Of a DNA stretch of 64,000 nucleotides, positions 16,858 through 25,425 are shown piece by piece (the stretch's first letter is position 1; each line of letters begins with the position of its first letter). The position numbers and the translations under genes were made by a program. Source of the DNA: CAZBMJ01 sp964493205 (GTDB lineage Bacteria > Myxococcota > UBA727 > JABDBI01); contig CAZBMJ010000004.1 of the NCBI GenBank assembly GCA_964493205.1, positions 23,111-87,110 of the forward strand, read 5' to 3'. The notes under the pieces were generated by a model. It searched no databases, had not been told where the DNA came from, and saw nothing but the letters and a program-made list of their open reading frames with translations.

Positions 16858-19800
16858 CTAATCCAAATGAGTTGGATTTGCGTCCAAATTAATAGGAGCA
16901 AAGCCATTTTTATAATGCTCATCTGAAGAAAATTTAGGCGATACTCTTTGGTATTCTTTCTTACCTACTTTTCCTAAGGTTTTAGCAATCTTTTCTGCCA
17001 AGCTCAAAGGTGTTTCAAGTATTACAGGATTGAGGTTTTCATTTTTACACAAAAGAATGTTAGGGCAGCCTTCTTCACAAAATAATAAATCATTTTTTAT
17101 TTTAACGTTGAGAGCTTGCGCCGAATCAAAGTTTATAGCCACTATATCCCACCCAAAAAACCAGTTAAGAATATGATGCCATTTTTTTTGCTTGGTATAA
17201 TCTATGCTAGGCCAATAACTATTAACTAATTCATATAGTTCCAAATTACTAAAAGCTAAAGGCTCTTTTTGTGCTTTTTTATCCACAATCCTTTGGGCTA
17301 TGGCATTGATTATATTGTCATAAAACCCAACAAATAAATCAGCATTATCGAGCAAATATTGCATAATTTCGCTGTCTTCTATAGTTGGATCATATATTTT
17401 TTGAAAAAATTTTATTTTAGAAAGCTCATCGCCGATCACTTTATGTAAGGGCAACTTTTCTTTTTGGGGAAAGTTTAATTGCCTCTCTTGGCTATTGATA
17501 TATTGCCGCAATTCTTTGATGCTTTTTTCCAAAAAATTCTGATAAGTAGGATTATACTTTTTTCTCACATTGATATTAAGTTTTGCAGCAACTGCAAGGG
17601 TTGCCATATAAGTCATGATTTTGCGATATTCGTAAGAGTAGTTAGCAACCGAGCGATTAGGCCAAAGTTTTAAAATAAAATCTGGTTCAATACAGTGATC
17701 GCCAAATTCGATACCCGGTTTGGGGCGAGATAAAAAATTATTCATTCCCAAAACTAGCATTGCAGCAATTTCATTGGCTACTGGTAAATAATCCTTGGCT
17801 GGCGCAAGTTCTTTTATAGCTTTTCCTTGCTCTTCAAACACGATGGGATATTGCAGAATCTTTGCATGTATCTCATTACCACTTTCGTCATTGTACTTGC
17901 TAATCACTTCTAGCAAAGGATTTCCTGCTTTATCTCTAAAGGCAACAACTAAATTTTTAAGTCCATACATCTTTCTTTGAGCAGTATGAGCGTTTCTACA
18001 TTCTTTATGAGAGTGCATATACTCGTAAGCAGCTTGCAAAAAATCTTCTTCATATTGATTTTGCCTAGCAAAAAGCTCTAATTTAAGAGCAGCATCAAAT
18101 CCTTGAAATAGCTCGTTAAACCGAGGTTTAAAGGTACGAAAACCTAAAATCCCTGCACATTTTTTGTAAATAAAATCAATAAGTTCCTCTTCAAAACTCA
18201 TTTTAAAAGGAATTTCATGCCCTCTCTCTTCTTGTGCATTTATTTGACCATCTTCATCTTTTATTGCTCTTAATACTCCAACTCCGGCTTCTGCAATATC
18301 TAGGGCAATATTTTTTTCTTTAATCTTAAGCTGCTCTAAAATAATGCTTCTCCATTCATCTTTTCCTGGCGGCAGCTTTTCTTCAAAATTTTCTAGGTTA
18401 AGACGGCTGTCAATGGAAGTCTCTTCTTGTATTTCTTCTATTTCTTGCCCAAGAAATTCTTTTAAAGCCGATTCTGCATCATAATAAGTAAATCTGGACA
18501 AAATCATTTGTTGAAGTTCTTTGTTGTCTATGAACTCTTCATAAACGTTGCGGTATTCCTGAGGATCAATATTAGGATTCATCTTGCCACCACTTTTAAA
18601 TTTGTTGTTCACACGAGCAATCAATGCATGATTATTCACCGCCAAAAAAATAATGGTTTTATTAAGGCTCCACTTGCTTTGAGAGGGTGTTATTTGGGCT
18701 TGCTCTTGCATAAGCTTTATAAATTTTACAGGAGTTTTAATAAACTGGTTGATGATCAATGCCGGTTCTTTAAGAGCAGTATACTCTCCAATAAGCCTAG
18801 GGTAATCTTCTAATAGCTCTTGTGTAAGATTTATTAACGTGGTTTTTATAATGGTAATTTTCTTTTCTATTTCTAGGAGTTCTTGGTTATTTTTTTCAAG
18901 CTTCTTTTCTATTTCTTCAAGTTTTTTCTTATGGTTTTTGGCATTTATATCATCTTCGCTATTTAGCAGTAATTGCTCAAAATTAGCCTGGGAAACTTCT
19001 TTTGCTTGAGCCATTTCTTGATTAGATGAAACAATTTCATCTTTTTTCTTTTTAGCTAAAATAATCTCTGTGCCGTTGTCAATAAATTCTTGAACATAGG
19101 CTAACACAGTTCGCTTAGTAGTTTTAGAAAAGTATCCCGTGCCAAAGATTTCCTGCAACATACAATAAGTTTCTTTTTTTTGAGCAATCATCTCTTGCAC
19201 ATTTTTTAGTGCTTCTTCATATCTATTTTCAGCTCTGGTGATTTCTGCCTTATAATATTCAATGCGATTCTTCTCATCATCTTTTTTAACTTCTACAATT
19301 TTATACTCATCCTGTAATTTTATTAATTCTGCCTGCAGCCCTGCCAAAGGCTTTATTTTTTCCAATATTTCTTCTTCACTCATGAGATTTTGGATTTCAT
19401 CAAAGAATAAAATATTTATCTTTTCGCTAGCCACATCAACAGGTTCAGCAATTTCATTGATGCATTTTTTTAAGGGCAGCGTCACATTACCTTTTTGCAT
19501 ATGAAATTTGAGCTCTCTGATTAAAACCCCAGCACGAGATTTTAAAAGTTCAATAAGATAAGTTTTTCCAGTACCAGGAGGGCCAGGTAAGGGGATAAAT
19601 ATAGGGCCTGCAGCATGAGGCTCTGCCTTGATGGCCTCTATCTGGCCAAAAAATTTCTTTATGGCATCACGATATATGGGATTGGCCAAAGATATTTCTT
19701 CAACTATCTTTTGATAGCTGGTAATTTCACTTTTTGAGGCTTCTCTGCGTCCAAATTGAAGCGTGTTTTGAAAACTCAACGTTCCAAAATTGTTTGCGAG

Positions 19801-20493
19801 CTTTTGCCGAGCATACGGGACGGGGATATAAAGCGAGCTTATATCTGTGAGATTATCTGGCAACAAGAGTTCCTGCTCATTACTCTCTTCTTGGGGATCT
19901 TCAAAAACTTCTTGCTGTGCCCTAAATACCAGCTGACCGTCTTCTATCTGCGCCTCATCGTCACTCTCATATGCTTCTATTTTTGGTTCTTGGCCGCTCA
20001 GCACACATATTTCTTCAAGTGAATGAAACTGTTTTTGGTCAAGCTCTTCAGGAATAGTTATTACATTATTTTCAATTATATAATCCTCTTCATAAAAAGC
20101 ACGATCTGGCACATCTTGTACCTTATTAAATTTCCCATAATTAATGTTATTATGGCTAAATATTTTATATGATTTAAACCATGGTATTAATTTTTTAGGA
20201 AGAGAACCGCGAGCTTCAAACGCTATTAAATTAGGAAATAATTGGTCTAAATTCGAAGGGACCTTATCATACGTTCCTAGCGTTAAAATACTTATTTTTT
20301 TTCGTACAGGTAATGGTAAATTAGCACAAACTTCCGCTAGAACAGTGTCGTGGTATATCACGATTTTTAAGGGAATATTAAATTTATATTCTTTTATCAG
20401 AGCAGCTATAATATCTGCGGCAGTTGCAGTAATTCCATGAGTTTGCCAGGAACTAAGTAGTATAAAGAAAAGTAATAGAAATTTACCAGCCAT
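16858..20493 (-). CDS. exported AAA+ ATPase with coiled coil
   Basis: A 1211-aa protein. ATG 20493 has GAGG six bases upstream and begins MAGKFLLLFFILLSSWQTHG, a convincing Sec signal. An unrecognised N-terminal region and an acidic stretch (about 170-210) precede an AAA+ module with Walker A GPPGTGKT near 304-311 and Walker B ILFFDEIQNL near 361-370. A long charged coiled coil follows (about 390-600), then about 600 residues without a recognised domain. ATP is normally absent outside the cytoplasm, so an exported AAA+ protein would have to act in a host cell, or else the N-terminus is a membrane anchor. The target is unknown. Confidence 0.75.
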   Translation of the reverse strand: MAGKFLLLFFILLSSWQTHGITATAADIIAALIKEYKFNIPLKIVIYHDTVLAEVCANLPLPVRKKISILTLGTYDKVPSNLDQLFPNLIAFEARGSLPKKLIPWFKSYKIFSHNNINYGKFNKVQDVPDRAFYEEDYIIENNVITIPEELDQKQFHSLEEICVLSGQEPKIEAYESDDEAQIEDGQLVFRAQQEVFEDPQEESNEQELLLPDNLTDISSLYIPVPYARQKLANNFGTLSFQNTLQFGRREASKSEITSYQKIVEEISLANPIYRDAIKKFFGQIEAIKAEPHAAGPIFIPLPGPPGTGKTYLIELLKSRAGVLIRELKFHMQKGNVTLPLKKCINEIAEPVDVASEKINILFFDEIQNLMSEEEILEKIKPLAGLQAELIKLQDEYKIVEVKKDDEKNRIEYYKAEITRAENRYEEALKNVQEMIAQKKETYCMLQEIFGTGYFSKTTKRTVLAYVQEFIDNGTEIILAKKKKDEIVSSNQEMAQAKEVSQANFEQLLLNSEDDINAKNHKKKLEEIEKKLEKNNQELLEIEKKITIIKTTLINLTQELLEDYPRLIGEYTALKEPALIINQFIKTPVKFIKLMQEQAQITPSQSKWSLNKTIIFLAVNNHALIARVNNKFKSGGKMNPNIDPQEYRNVYEEFIDNKELQQMILSRFTYYDAESALKEFLGQEIEEIQEETSIDSRLNLENFEEKLPPGKDEWRSIILEQLKIKEKNIALDIAEAGVGVLRAIKDEDGQINAQEERGHEIPFKMSFEEELIDFIYKKCAGILGFRTFKPRFNELFQGFDAALKLELFARQNQYEEDFLQAAYEYMHSHKECRNAHTAQRKMYGLKNLVVAFRDKAGNPLLEVISKYNDESGNEIHAKILQYPIVFEEQGKAIKELAPAKDYLPVANEIAAMLVLGMNNFLSRPKPGIEFGDHCIEPDFILKLWPNRSVANYSYEYRKIMTYMATLAVAAKLNINVRKKYNPTYQNFLEKSIKELRQYINSQERQLNFPQKEKLPLHKVIGDELSKIKFFQKIYDPTIEDSEIMQYLLDNADLFVGFYDNIINAIAQRIVDKKAQKEPLAFSNLELYELVNSYWPSIDYTKQKKWHHILNWFFGWDIVAINFDSAQALNVKIKNDLLFCEEGCPNILLCKNENLNPVILETPLSLAEKIAKTLGKVGKKEYQRVSPKFSSDEHYKNGFAPINLDANPTHLD

Positions 20494-20682
20494 AAAGACC
20501 TCAAAAAATTAAACCCAAGCGGATTGCAGCTAGAACAGCAAGTGTCATGGCAATATTTCTTTAGCTAATCACCGCAATTTTGCAGAGATTGCGCTGATTA
20601 TTCACCGCAAAGGCAGCAAACACGAAATAACTAAAACATTTGTAAAGTTATCACCCAGCGTGTTCCTCTCAAGGAGAAAAAC

Positions 20683-20832
20683 ATGTTTTCGCCATGGATT
20701 TACAGTTTACTGGTCTTTTGTTTTTGGGCAAATGTTACTTTCGCTAGCATTACGGATGTCTATTACGAAAATTTCTCTATACAGCCATCTTTGGTAAATT
20801 ATGTAATTTCGCTATGCCGCGCGTTAGTTTGA
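20683..20832 (+). pseudogene. truncated 5' copy of the 438-aa exported protein gene
   Basis: From the ribosome-binding site through the first 35 or so codons this matches the gene at 23264 almost base for base (MFSPWIYSLLVFCFWANVTF, then ASITDVYYENFSIQ), then diverges abruptly and stops after 49 codons. It is a decayed or partly transferred copy. The rest of the gap 20494-21001 holds no supportable gene; AAAGGA near 20990 serves the next gene. Confidence 0.8.
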
Positions 20833-21001
20833 AAAGTTTTGGATATTTTTTCAAAATCATAGTTGATAAGCGCAATTATGGGCTCGGCTTCGAGAGTAAA
20901 ACCAGGATCAAAGTCGTTTTAATGGCACATTGGGCATCCCATAAGACGCCAAATATAATCCTAGCGAAATAATATAGTGGACCTCTGCCAAAGGAAAAAA
21001 C

Positions 21002-21565
21002 ATGAGTTTTGCTCGATATTTTATACTGCTCATAATCACAGGGATTCCCGTATTTGGAAATACTGACTTAATAGTAGTCACAGGAAATGCCTCCCATTCT
21101 CCCGAACTTGGCGTTCCTCCGCCACTATTGTCAGAACTTATAGAAAGAGCGCATCAGAACGCTATAGATAAGCTTGGCACCACCGAAGCCTTCCACCAAG
21201 TCATTGCATGGAAAGATAGGATAGAATGTGAAGAGGTTTATCGTGGTTCGCCAAATTGCTACATTGGTAGTGTAACCTCAACAGCTTCATTTATCCCGCA
21301 GAGCAGCATCAACGATGGTTGGCAAGTAACAACCTCATCGTATGTCTTCTTATGGGAGCGTGACGATAATGAAAGGGCTATAGAAAGAACCCGACAAGAA
21401 ACATTGCGAGATGCTCAATTTTTCTGCGGTTCCGACGTAGCAACACCGTTTGATGTGGAGGAAAAAAAAGTAAGATACCAAAATGATGAAACGGGATATT
21501 GGAAAATACATTATTCTTACAAAGCCACTTATCCATGCCTTAAAACACCAAAATCTCGTTTATAA
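21002..21565 (+). CDS. exported protein, unrecognised
   Basis: A 187-aa protein with a Sec signal (MSFARYFILLIITGIPVFG, cleavage after about residue 19) and AAAGGA upstream of ATG 21002. The mature part has paired cysteines (IECEEVYRGSPNCYIG and CGSDVATPF, then YPCLKTP), pointing to disulfides in the periplasm or outside the cell. Base composition is richer in G+C than the genome norm. The 198-bp repeat begins 24 bp after its stop. I do not recognise the family. Confidence 0.65.
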   Translation: MSFARYFILLIITGIPVFGNTDLIVVTGNASHSPELGVPPPLLSELIERAHQNAIDKLGTTEAFHQVIAWKDRIECEEVYRGSPNCYIGSVTSTASFIPQSSINDGWQVTTSSYVFLWERDDNERAIERTRQETLRDAQFFCGSDVATPFDVEEKKVRYQNDETGYWKIHYSYKATYPCLKTPKSRL

Positions 21566-21588
21566 ATGGCAAATAAAATAGACACAAA

Positions 21589-21786
21589 CGCCTTTTTTTG
21601 AAAAAGCCCATCTACCGAGGCCTATAATTTGGAGCCAAAACAGCATTTCTCTGCTTAAAAGCTAACATAATACATCTTACAGGTTCGGCTTTAGCGAGTA
21701 AGGCCCGAGTCAAGCCGGTATGAGGCATGGTTGGCTAGGTTTCTGGGCCCAACAGCCTGATTTGGACGAATTTCTACTGAGCCTCT
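21589..21786 (+). repeat. 198-bp direct repeat, copy 1 (possible structured RNA)
   Basis: Matches 22871-23069 with only a handful of differences. At 21687-21705 GGCTTTAGCGAGTAAGGCC folds into a six-pair stem; in the other copy the third pair changes from C-G to T-A, preserving pairing. Further short stems flank it. It is relatively G+C-rich and has no convincing reading frame conserved between copies. Confidence 0.85.
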
Positions 21787-22049
21787 GGTGGGAAAAGAAG
21801 GTAGATAAGTTTTCAAAAAACTTAATTTATCAGTAAAAATTACCGTTAAAACATAATGGCTTACCACTTGGGATCTTCTCTCCTTTCTAGCTGAAAGGGG
21901 GGAAACTCAGCTGGCAGCCTGGCGATCAGCCAGAAAATCATCCTTGAATGAATCTCTGGCATTAATATGTCGCCAATATGCGACGGTTATTTTTTTTACT
22001 AATTTTACCTATTTGGTGGAAACTAGGCCTATCAAGGACCTGAATAAAA
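21787..22049. other. non-coding G+C-richer segment with hairpins
   Basis: No supportable gene lies between repeat copy 1 and the protoglobin gene. It contains an AGCTGA/TCAGCT hairpin (about 21889-21912), CTGGC/GCCAG pairing around 21910-21932, and the terminator-like hairpin listed separately. The composition matches the protoglobin gene rather than the host average, so it probably arrived with it. Confidence 0.5.
21969..21997 (+). terminator. intrinsic terminator-like hairpin
   Basis: GTCGC, loop CAATAT, GCGAC, then GGTTATTTTTTTT. The stem is short but the T-run is long. It would end a plus-strand transcript covering the 187-aa gene and repeat copy 1. Confidence 0.6.
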
Positions 22050-22622
22050 TTAATTGCTGTAATGGCGCTGAATAAGATCATTTTGTATCCAAAGCAACTT
22101 ACTAAAAGCTCTTACTGCTTTAGCCTTTATGGGAAAATCTAGATGGGATTCTAGGATAGTTTGGTTAATCGCATCACTCACAAAACCCATCAAGGCATTC
22201 ATTTGAATAACCGGGATGAAAATATCTGGGTTCCCAGCTTGCTTGGTGTGAATTTTGCCCACCATATCCAAATATTTAACCATGCTGTTATCGTAGGGAG
22301 TACTTACCAATCGCTCTAAATAACGGATTAAATGCTTTTTACGAAAGGCAATTTGAGGATGATCCTGGTCAAGTTCCGCCAGTTTTTTGGGGATTTCTCC
22401 ATCATAGCCCTTCTGCCTTGGCAAAAAATGCCGCCAAGTGGCATCTTGAGCTTGCAGTTTCCTATAAACGGCCTCTACCAGCCCGGGTAATAAGGGAGCG
22501 AGAAAATTTCCCGATGAGTGGATAACTTCAATGTCTTCGGAAGAAAATCCGATGAACTCAACTAGGTAGCCAAAGCGATAGATTAAATCATTTTCTAAGC
22601 GTTCTTCATCGATATGTTTCAT
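22050..22622 (-). CDS. protoglobin-domain heme protein
   Basis: A 190-aa protein of the protoglobin / globin-coupled-sensor fold. ATG 22622 is chosen because GGAG lies seven bases upstream; an upstream ATG would add an unconserved tail. Seen are WRHFLPRQKGYDGEIPKK in the middle and MVGKIHTKQAGNPDIFIPV, where His125 is the candidate proximal heme ligand. It should bind O2, NO or CO. No output domain is fused, so it is either a stand-alone heme protein or a sensor acting through a partner. Base composition is visibly richer in G+C than the surrounding DNA and it is bracketed by direct repeats, suggesting transfer. Confidence 0.82.
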   Translation of the reverse strand: MKHIDEERLENDLIYRFGYLVEFIGFSSEDIEVIHSSGNFLAPLLPGLVEAVYRKLQAQDATWRHFLPRQKGYDGEIPKKLAELDQDHPQIAFRKKHLIRYLERLVSTPYDNSMVKYLDMVGKIHTKQAGNPDIFIPVIQMNALMGFVSDAINQTILESHLDFPIKAKAVRAFSKLLWIQNDLIQRHYSN

Positions 22623-22870
22623 GAAATCTCCAAAAAGTTGGTATTTAAGCCTGGGCCTTTTTAAATAAATACTTTGGTCCATTAGCAAGCCTTAGAGCCA
22701 CGCAATTCCTTTAAAGCCTTACTGGAAGACGAATTATTTCCAAGAAATTTCATTTTAGAAAATTAAAAAACCAAAAATCCTCAATTTTCGAACAAAAGAA
22801 ACAGCGCTTCTGATAATGGATATTATTAGAAATAGTATAGATTTAGTATTGAGAGTCTAAGTAACATAAC
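22623..22870. other. non-coding upstream region of the protoglobin gene
   Basis: Contains the protoglobin ribosome-binding site and presumably its promoter on the minus strand. I see no gene, tRNA or strong hairpin here. The composition falls back to AT-rich towards the second repeat copy. Confidence 0.4.
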
Positions 22871-23069
22871 CGCCAATTTTTGAAAAAGCCCATCTACCGA
22901 GGCCTATAATTTGGAGCCAAAACAGCATTTCTCTGCTTAAAAGCTAACATAATACATCTTACAGGTTCGGTTTTAGCGAGTAAGACCCGAGTCAAGCCGC
23001 CATGAGGCATGGTTGGCTAGGTTTCTGGGGCCAACAGCCTGATTTTGGACGAATTTCTACTGAGCCTCT
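22871..23069 (+). repeat. 198-bp direct repeat, copy 2
   Basis: Second copy of the repeat at 21589. The hairpin reads GGTTTTAGCGAGTAAGACC at 22969-22987, a compensatory change relative to copy 1. Between its end and the next gene (23070-23263) there is AT-rich DNA with a weak ATCAAT/ATTGAT hairpin followed by T's around 23114-23140. Confidence 0.85.
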
Positions 23070-23263
23070 ATTGTTAAAATGAAAAGTAAATAGATTTCAA
23101 CAATTAAAATTTAATCAATATAAGTGATTGATTTTTATATATAAATTTCTTTTTTATGGGGTTTAACACAATTTTTTTGGCATTTTGGTATGGCATGCTT
23201 TTTCAGAAATAATCAAGGTGTTTTTAAAGTTCTTCTATCTAGTTTCTACTAGAGGAGGAAAAG

Positions 23264-24580
23264 ATGTTTTTGCGATGGATTTACAGTTTACTGGTCTTTT
23301 GTTTTTGGGCAAATGTTACTTTCGCTAGCATTATGGATGTCTATTACGAAAATTTCTCTATACAATATGATGATCAATTACAAAAGATGGTCATAACTGG
23401 ATATGATGTTCAGATTACAGTAATGAAGAGAAATGGCTATGGCACTTCGAGCTACATGGGATCAGAAATTGATATAGAATTTTTGAGTCATGAAAGTATA
23501 CAGGTAAATAATCAATTTATTGACTTATTTTCATTACAACGGGCATACAATAGCCAACAACAATTTATTGAAAATAATAGAAATCGTTACGAAGTAAGCA
23601 CGCTAATTCCAGTTATAAAAGCAGAAAAAAATCAAATAAATAAATATTTGCTTGTACAATCAATTATTTCTCCTCACAGTATTTTAAATAAAAATGCTAT
23701 TTTTCAGTTAGCTTCTGCTTTTGATAATAGTTATTGGTCTTTCTATTTTTTATTCCAGAAAATTACGCTCTCAAACGAAGATGCCAATGATCTTGCTCGA
23801 TACATAGCCGTCAAAGGCAATGATTCAAAATTAGTTCAGTTGTACAAATTTGTTAATGAAAAATATCCTTCAATCGATCCTCAATGCAAAAAATATATTT
23901 ATAATCGAGTACAATCAGATAGCTATCGCATCGATATTATTAAATTACTTAAAACAAGTGAATTGCAAAGAAACACACAAACCATTATTCAAACTATCCA
24001 ATCAGATAGTTATAAAATCGATGCTATTAAAGTGTTTGCCAAAAATGCTCACCTAACGCCACAAGATGCTTTATTTTTAATTAACGATGTAAATAGTTCT
24101 ACTTACAAAATTGATGCTATTAAAGCCCTTTCATTATTTCTAAAAAACATTTCTTCTGATCAATACTTTGCTATTATGAATTCTCTTTCATCTTCTTACA
24201 AAAGTGATGCTCTAAAATATTTACCTAAACCTCAAATAAGTTATCAAATATCACCACAGACATCTTCCATTGAAAATAGAACTTCCAATACTAATACTAA
24301 TTTTCCCCAAATTATAAGTCTTTTAAAAACTATGGATTTTGATGATGGAAAAATTATGGTTTTAAAAAATTATAATCTAACTAACTTATCCATCTCAGAT
24401 ATTGTAAGTATATTAAGATGTTTTGACTACGATGATGGGAAAAGTTCTGCTCTTAGACTAATATGGTCAAGGCTTGCACCAAGCAACAAAAATAATGTCA
24501 ACCAAAATTTTGCATCCATCATCAATACCTTTGATTGGGATGATGGCAAACAACAGGCAATCACTATTATTTTTCGCTAA
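23264..24580 (+). CDS. exported protein with SDSYKIDAIK and FDDGK repeats (DUF4476-like)
   Basis: A 438-aa protein with a Sec signal (MFLRWIYSLLVFCFWANVTF, cleavage near residue 21) and GGAGG before ATG 23264. Residues about 215-325 hold four helical repeats around (S)SDSYKIDAIK, and residues about 345-438 hold three repeats around FDDGK, resembling DUF4476, whose units track a phenylalanine-aspartate helix pair. It is likely periplasmic or secreted and a binding scaffold. A truncated copy of its 5' end lies at 20683. Its stop overlaps that of lipA by four bases. No enzymatic motif is seen. Confidence 0.75.
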   Translation: MFLRWIYSLLVFCFWANVTFASIMDVYYENFSIQYDDQLQKMVITGYDVQITVMKRNGYGTSSYMGSEIDIEFLSHESIQVNNQFIDLFSLQRAYNSQQQFIENNRNRYEVSTLIPVIKAEKNQINKYLLVQSIISPHSILNKNAIFQLASAFDNSYWSFYFLFQKITLSNEDANDLARYIAVKGNDSKLVQLYKFVNEKYPSIDPQCKKYIYNRVQSDSYRIDIIKLLKTSELQRNTQTIIQTIQSDSYKIDAIKVFAKNAHLTPQDALFLINDVNSSTYKIDAIKALSLFLKNISSDQYFAIMNSLSSSYKSDALKYLPKPQISYQISPQTSSIENRTSNTNTNFPQIISLLKTMDFDDGKIMVLKNYNLTNLSISDIVSILRCFDYDDGKSSALRLIWSRLAPSNKNNVNQNFASIINTFDWDDGKQQAITIIFR

Positions 24581-25425
24581 AGCCCATCTTGTGCATGATA
24601 GCTAGAACGCACAAGTGGCCCGCTTACCACATGGCGAAAGCCTAAATTTTTGGCAAAATTACCTAAAAATAAAAAAGTCTCTGGAGGCGCAAAGCGCATT
24701 ACTTCGTGATGCTTTGGTGTAGGTCGTAAATATTGACCAATAGTTAAATTGTCACAACCATGAGCTTTAATATCAGTAATAGCCTCTTTTATTTCTTCAT
24801 CATCTTCACCTAAACCAAGCATTAAACCACTTTTAGTTATGATATCTGGTGCAAGTTTTTTGGCGTCTTGTAAAAGTTTTAAAGATCTTTCGTACTGAGC
24901 TCCTGAGCGAATTTTTGGAGTAAGGCGCCTAATAGTCTCTAAATTATGATTAAAAATATTAGGCTTTTGTTCTAATACTAATTTTAAGTTATTTATATCA
25001 CCAAAAAAATCAGGAACTAGTACTTCAGTAGTTACATCGGTATGAGTTTTAAGTGTCTTAAGGACCCTGGCAAATTGCAATGCGCCACCATCTGCTAAGT
25101 CATCGCGAGCTACGGAAGTTATTACCACATGTTTAAGGCGCATTTTTATAACAGCATTCAATAATCTTGCAGGCTCATCTAAATCTACAGGTAAAGGCCT
25201 TTTTGAGGTAGCCACATTACAAAAACGGCAGGCCCTTGTGCACTGATTGCCCAAAATCATAAACGTTGCCGTACCAATATTCCAGCATTCAGCCATATTA
25301 GGACAGGCAGCAGATGAGCAAACCGTATGCAAGCGCTCTTGAGCAATTACTTGCTTTACATGCTCAAAATTATCACCACGAGGAGCTTTAATTTTAAGCC
25401 AAGAAGGCCTTACTTGAATATCCAT
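24577..25425 (-). CDS. lipA: lipoyl synthase
   Basis: A 282-aa radical-SAM enzyme that inserts two sulfurs into octanoyl groups on E2 or GcvH proteins. The auxiliary cluster ligands are C36, C41 and C47 (CSSAACPNMAEC) and the radical-SAM ligands are C62, C66 and C69 (CTRACRFC). The length is normal. It begins immediately after the odhB stop, so the two form an operon linking the lipoylated protein to its modification. LipB, which supplies the octanoyl group, is at 30430. Confidence 0.96.
   Translation of the reverse strand: MDIQVRPSWLKIKAPRGDNFEHVKQVIAQERLHTVCSSAACPNMAECWNIGTATFMILGNQCTRACRFCNVATSKRPLPVDLDEPARLLNAVIKMRLKHVVITSVARDDLADGGALQFARVLKTLKTHTDVTTEVLVPDFFGDINNLKLVLEQKPNIFNHNLETIRRLTPKIRSGAQYERSLKLLQDAKKLAPDIITKSGLMLGLGEDDEEIKEAITDIKAHGCDNLTIGQYLRPTPKHHEVMRFAPPETFLFLGNFAKNLGFRHVVSGPLVRSSYHAQDGL

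Noticed and set aside
21610..21725. 38-codon minus-strand frame inside the 198-bp repeat (MPHTGLTRALLAKAEPV...)
   Set aside because: Differences between the two copies are mostly amino-acid changing and there is no ribosome-binding site; RNA structure explains the changes better.
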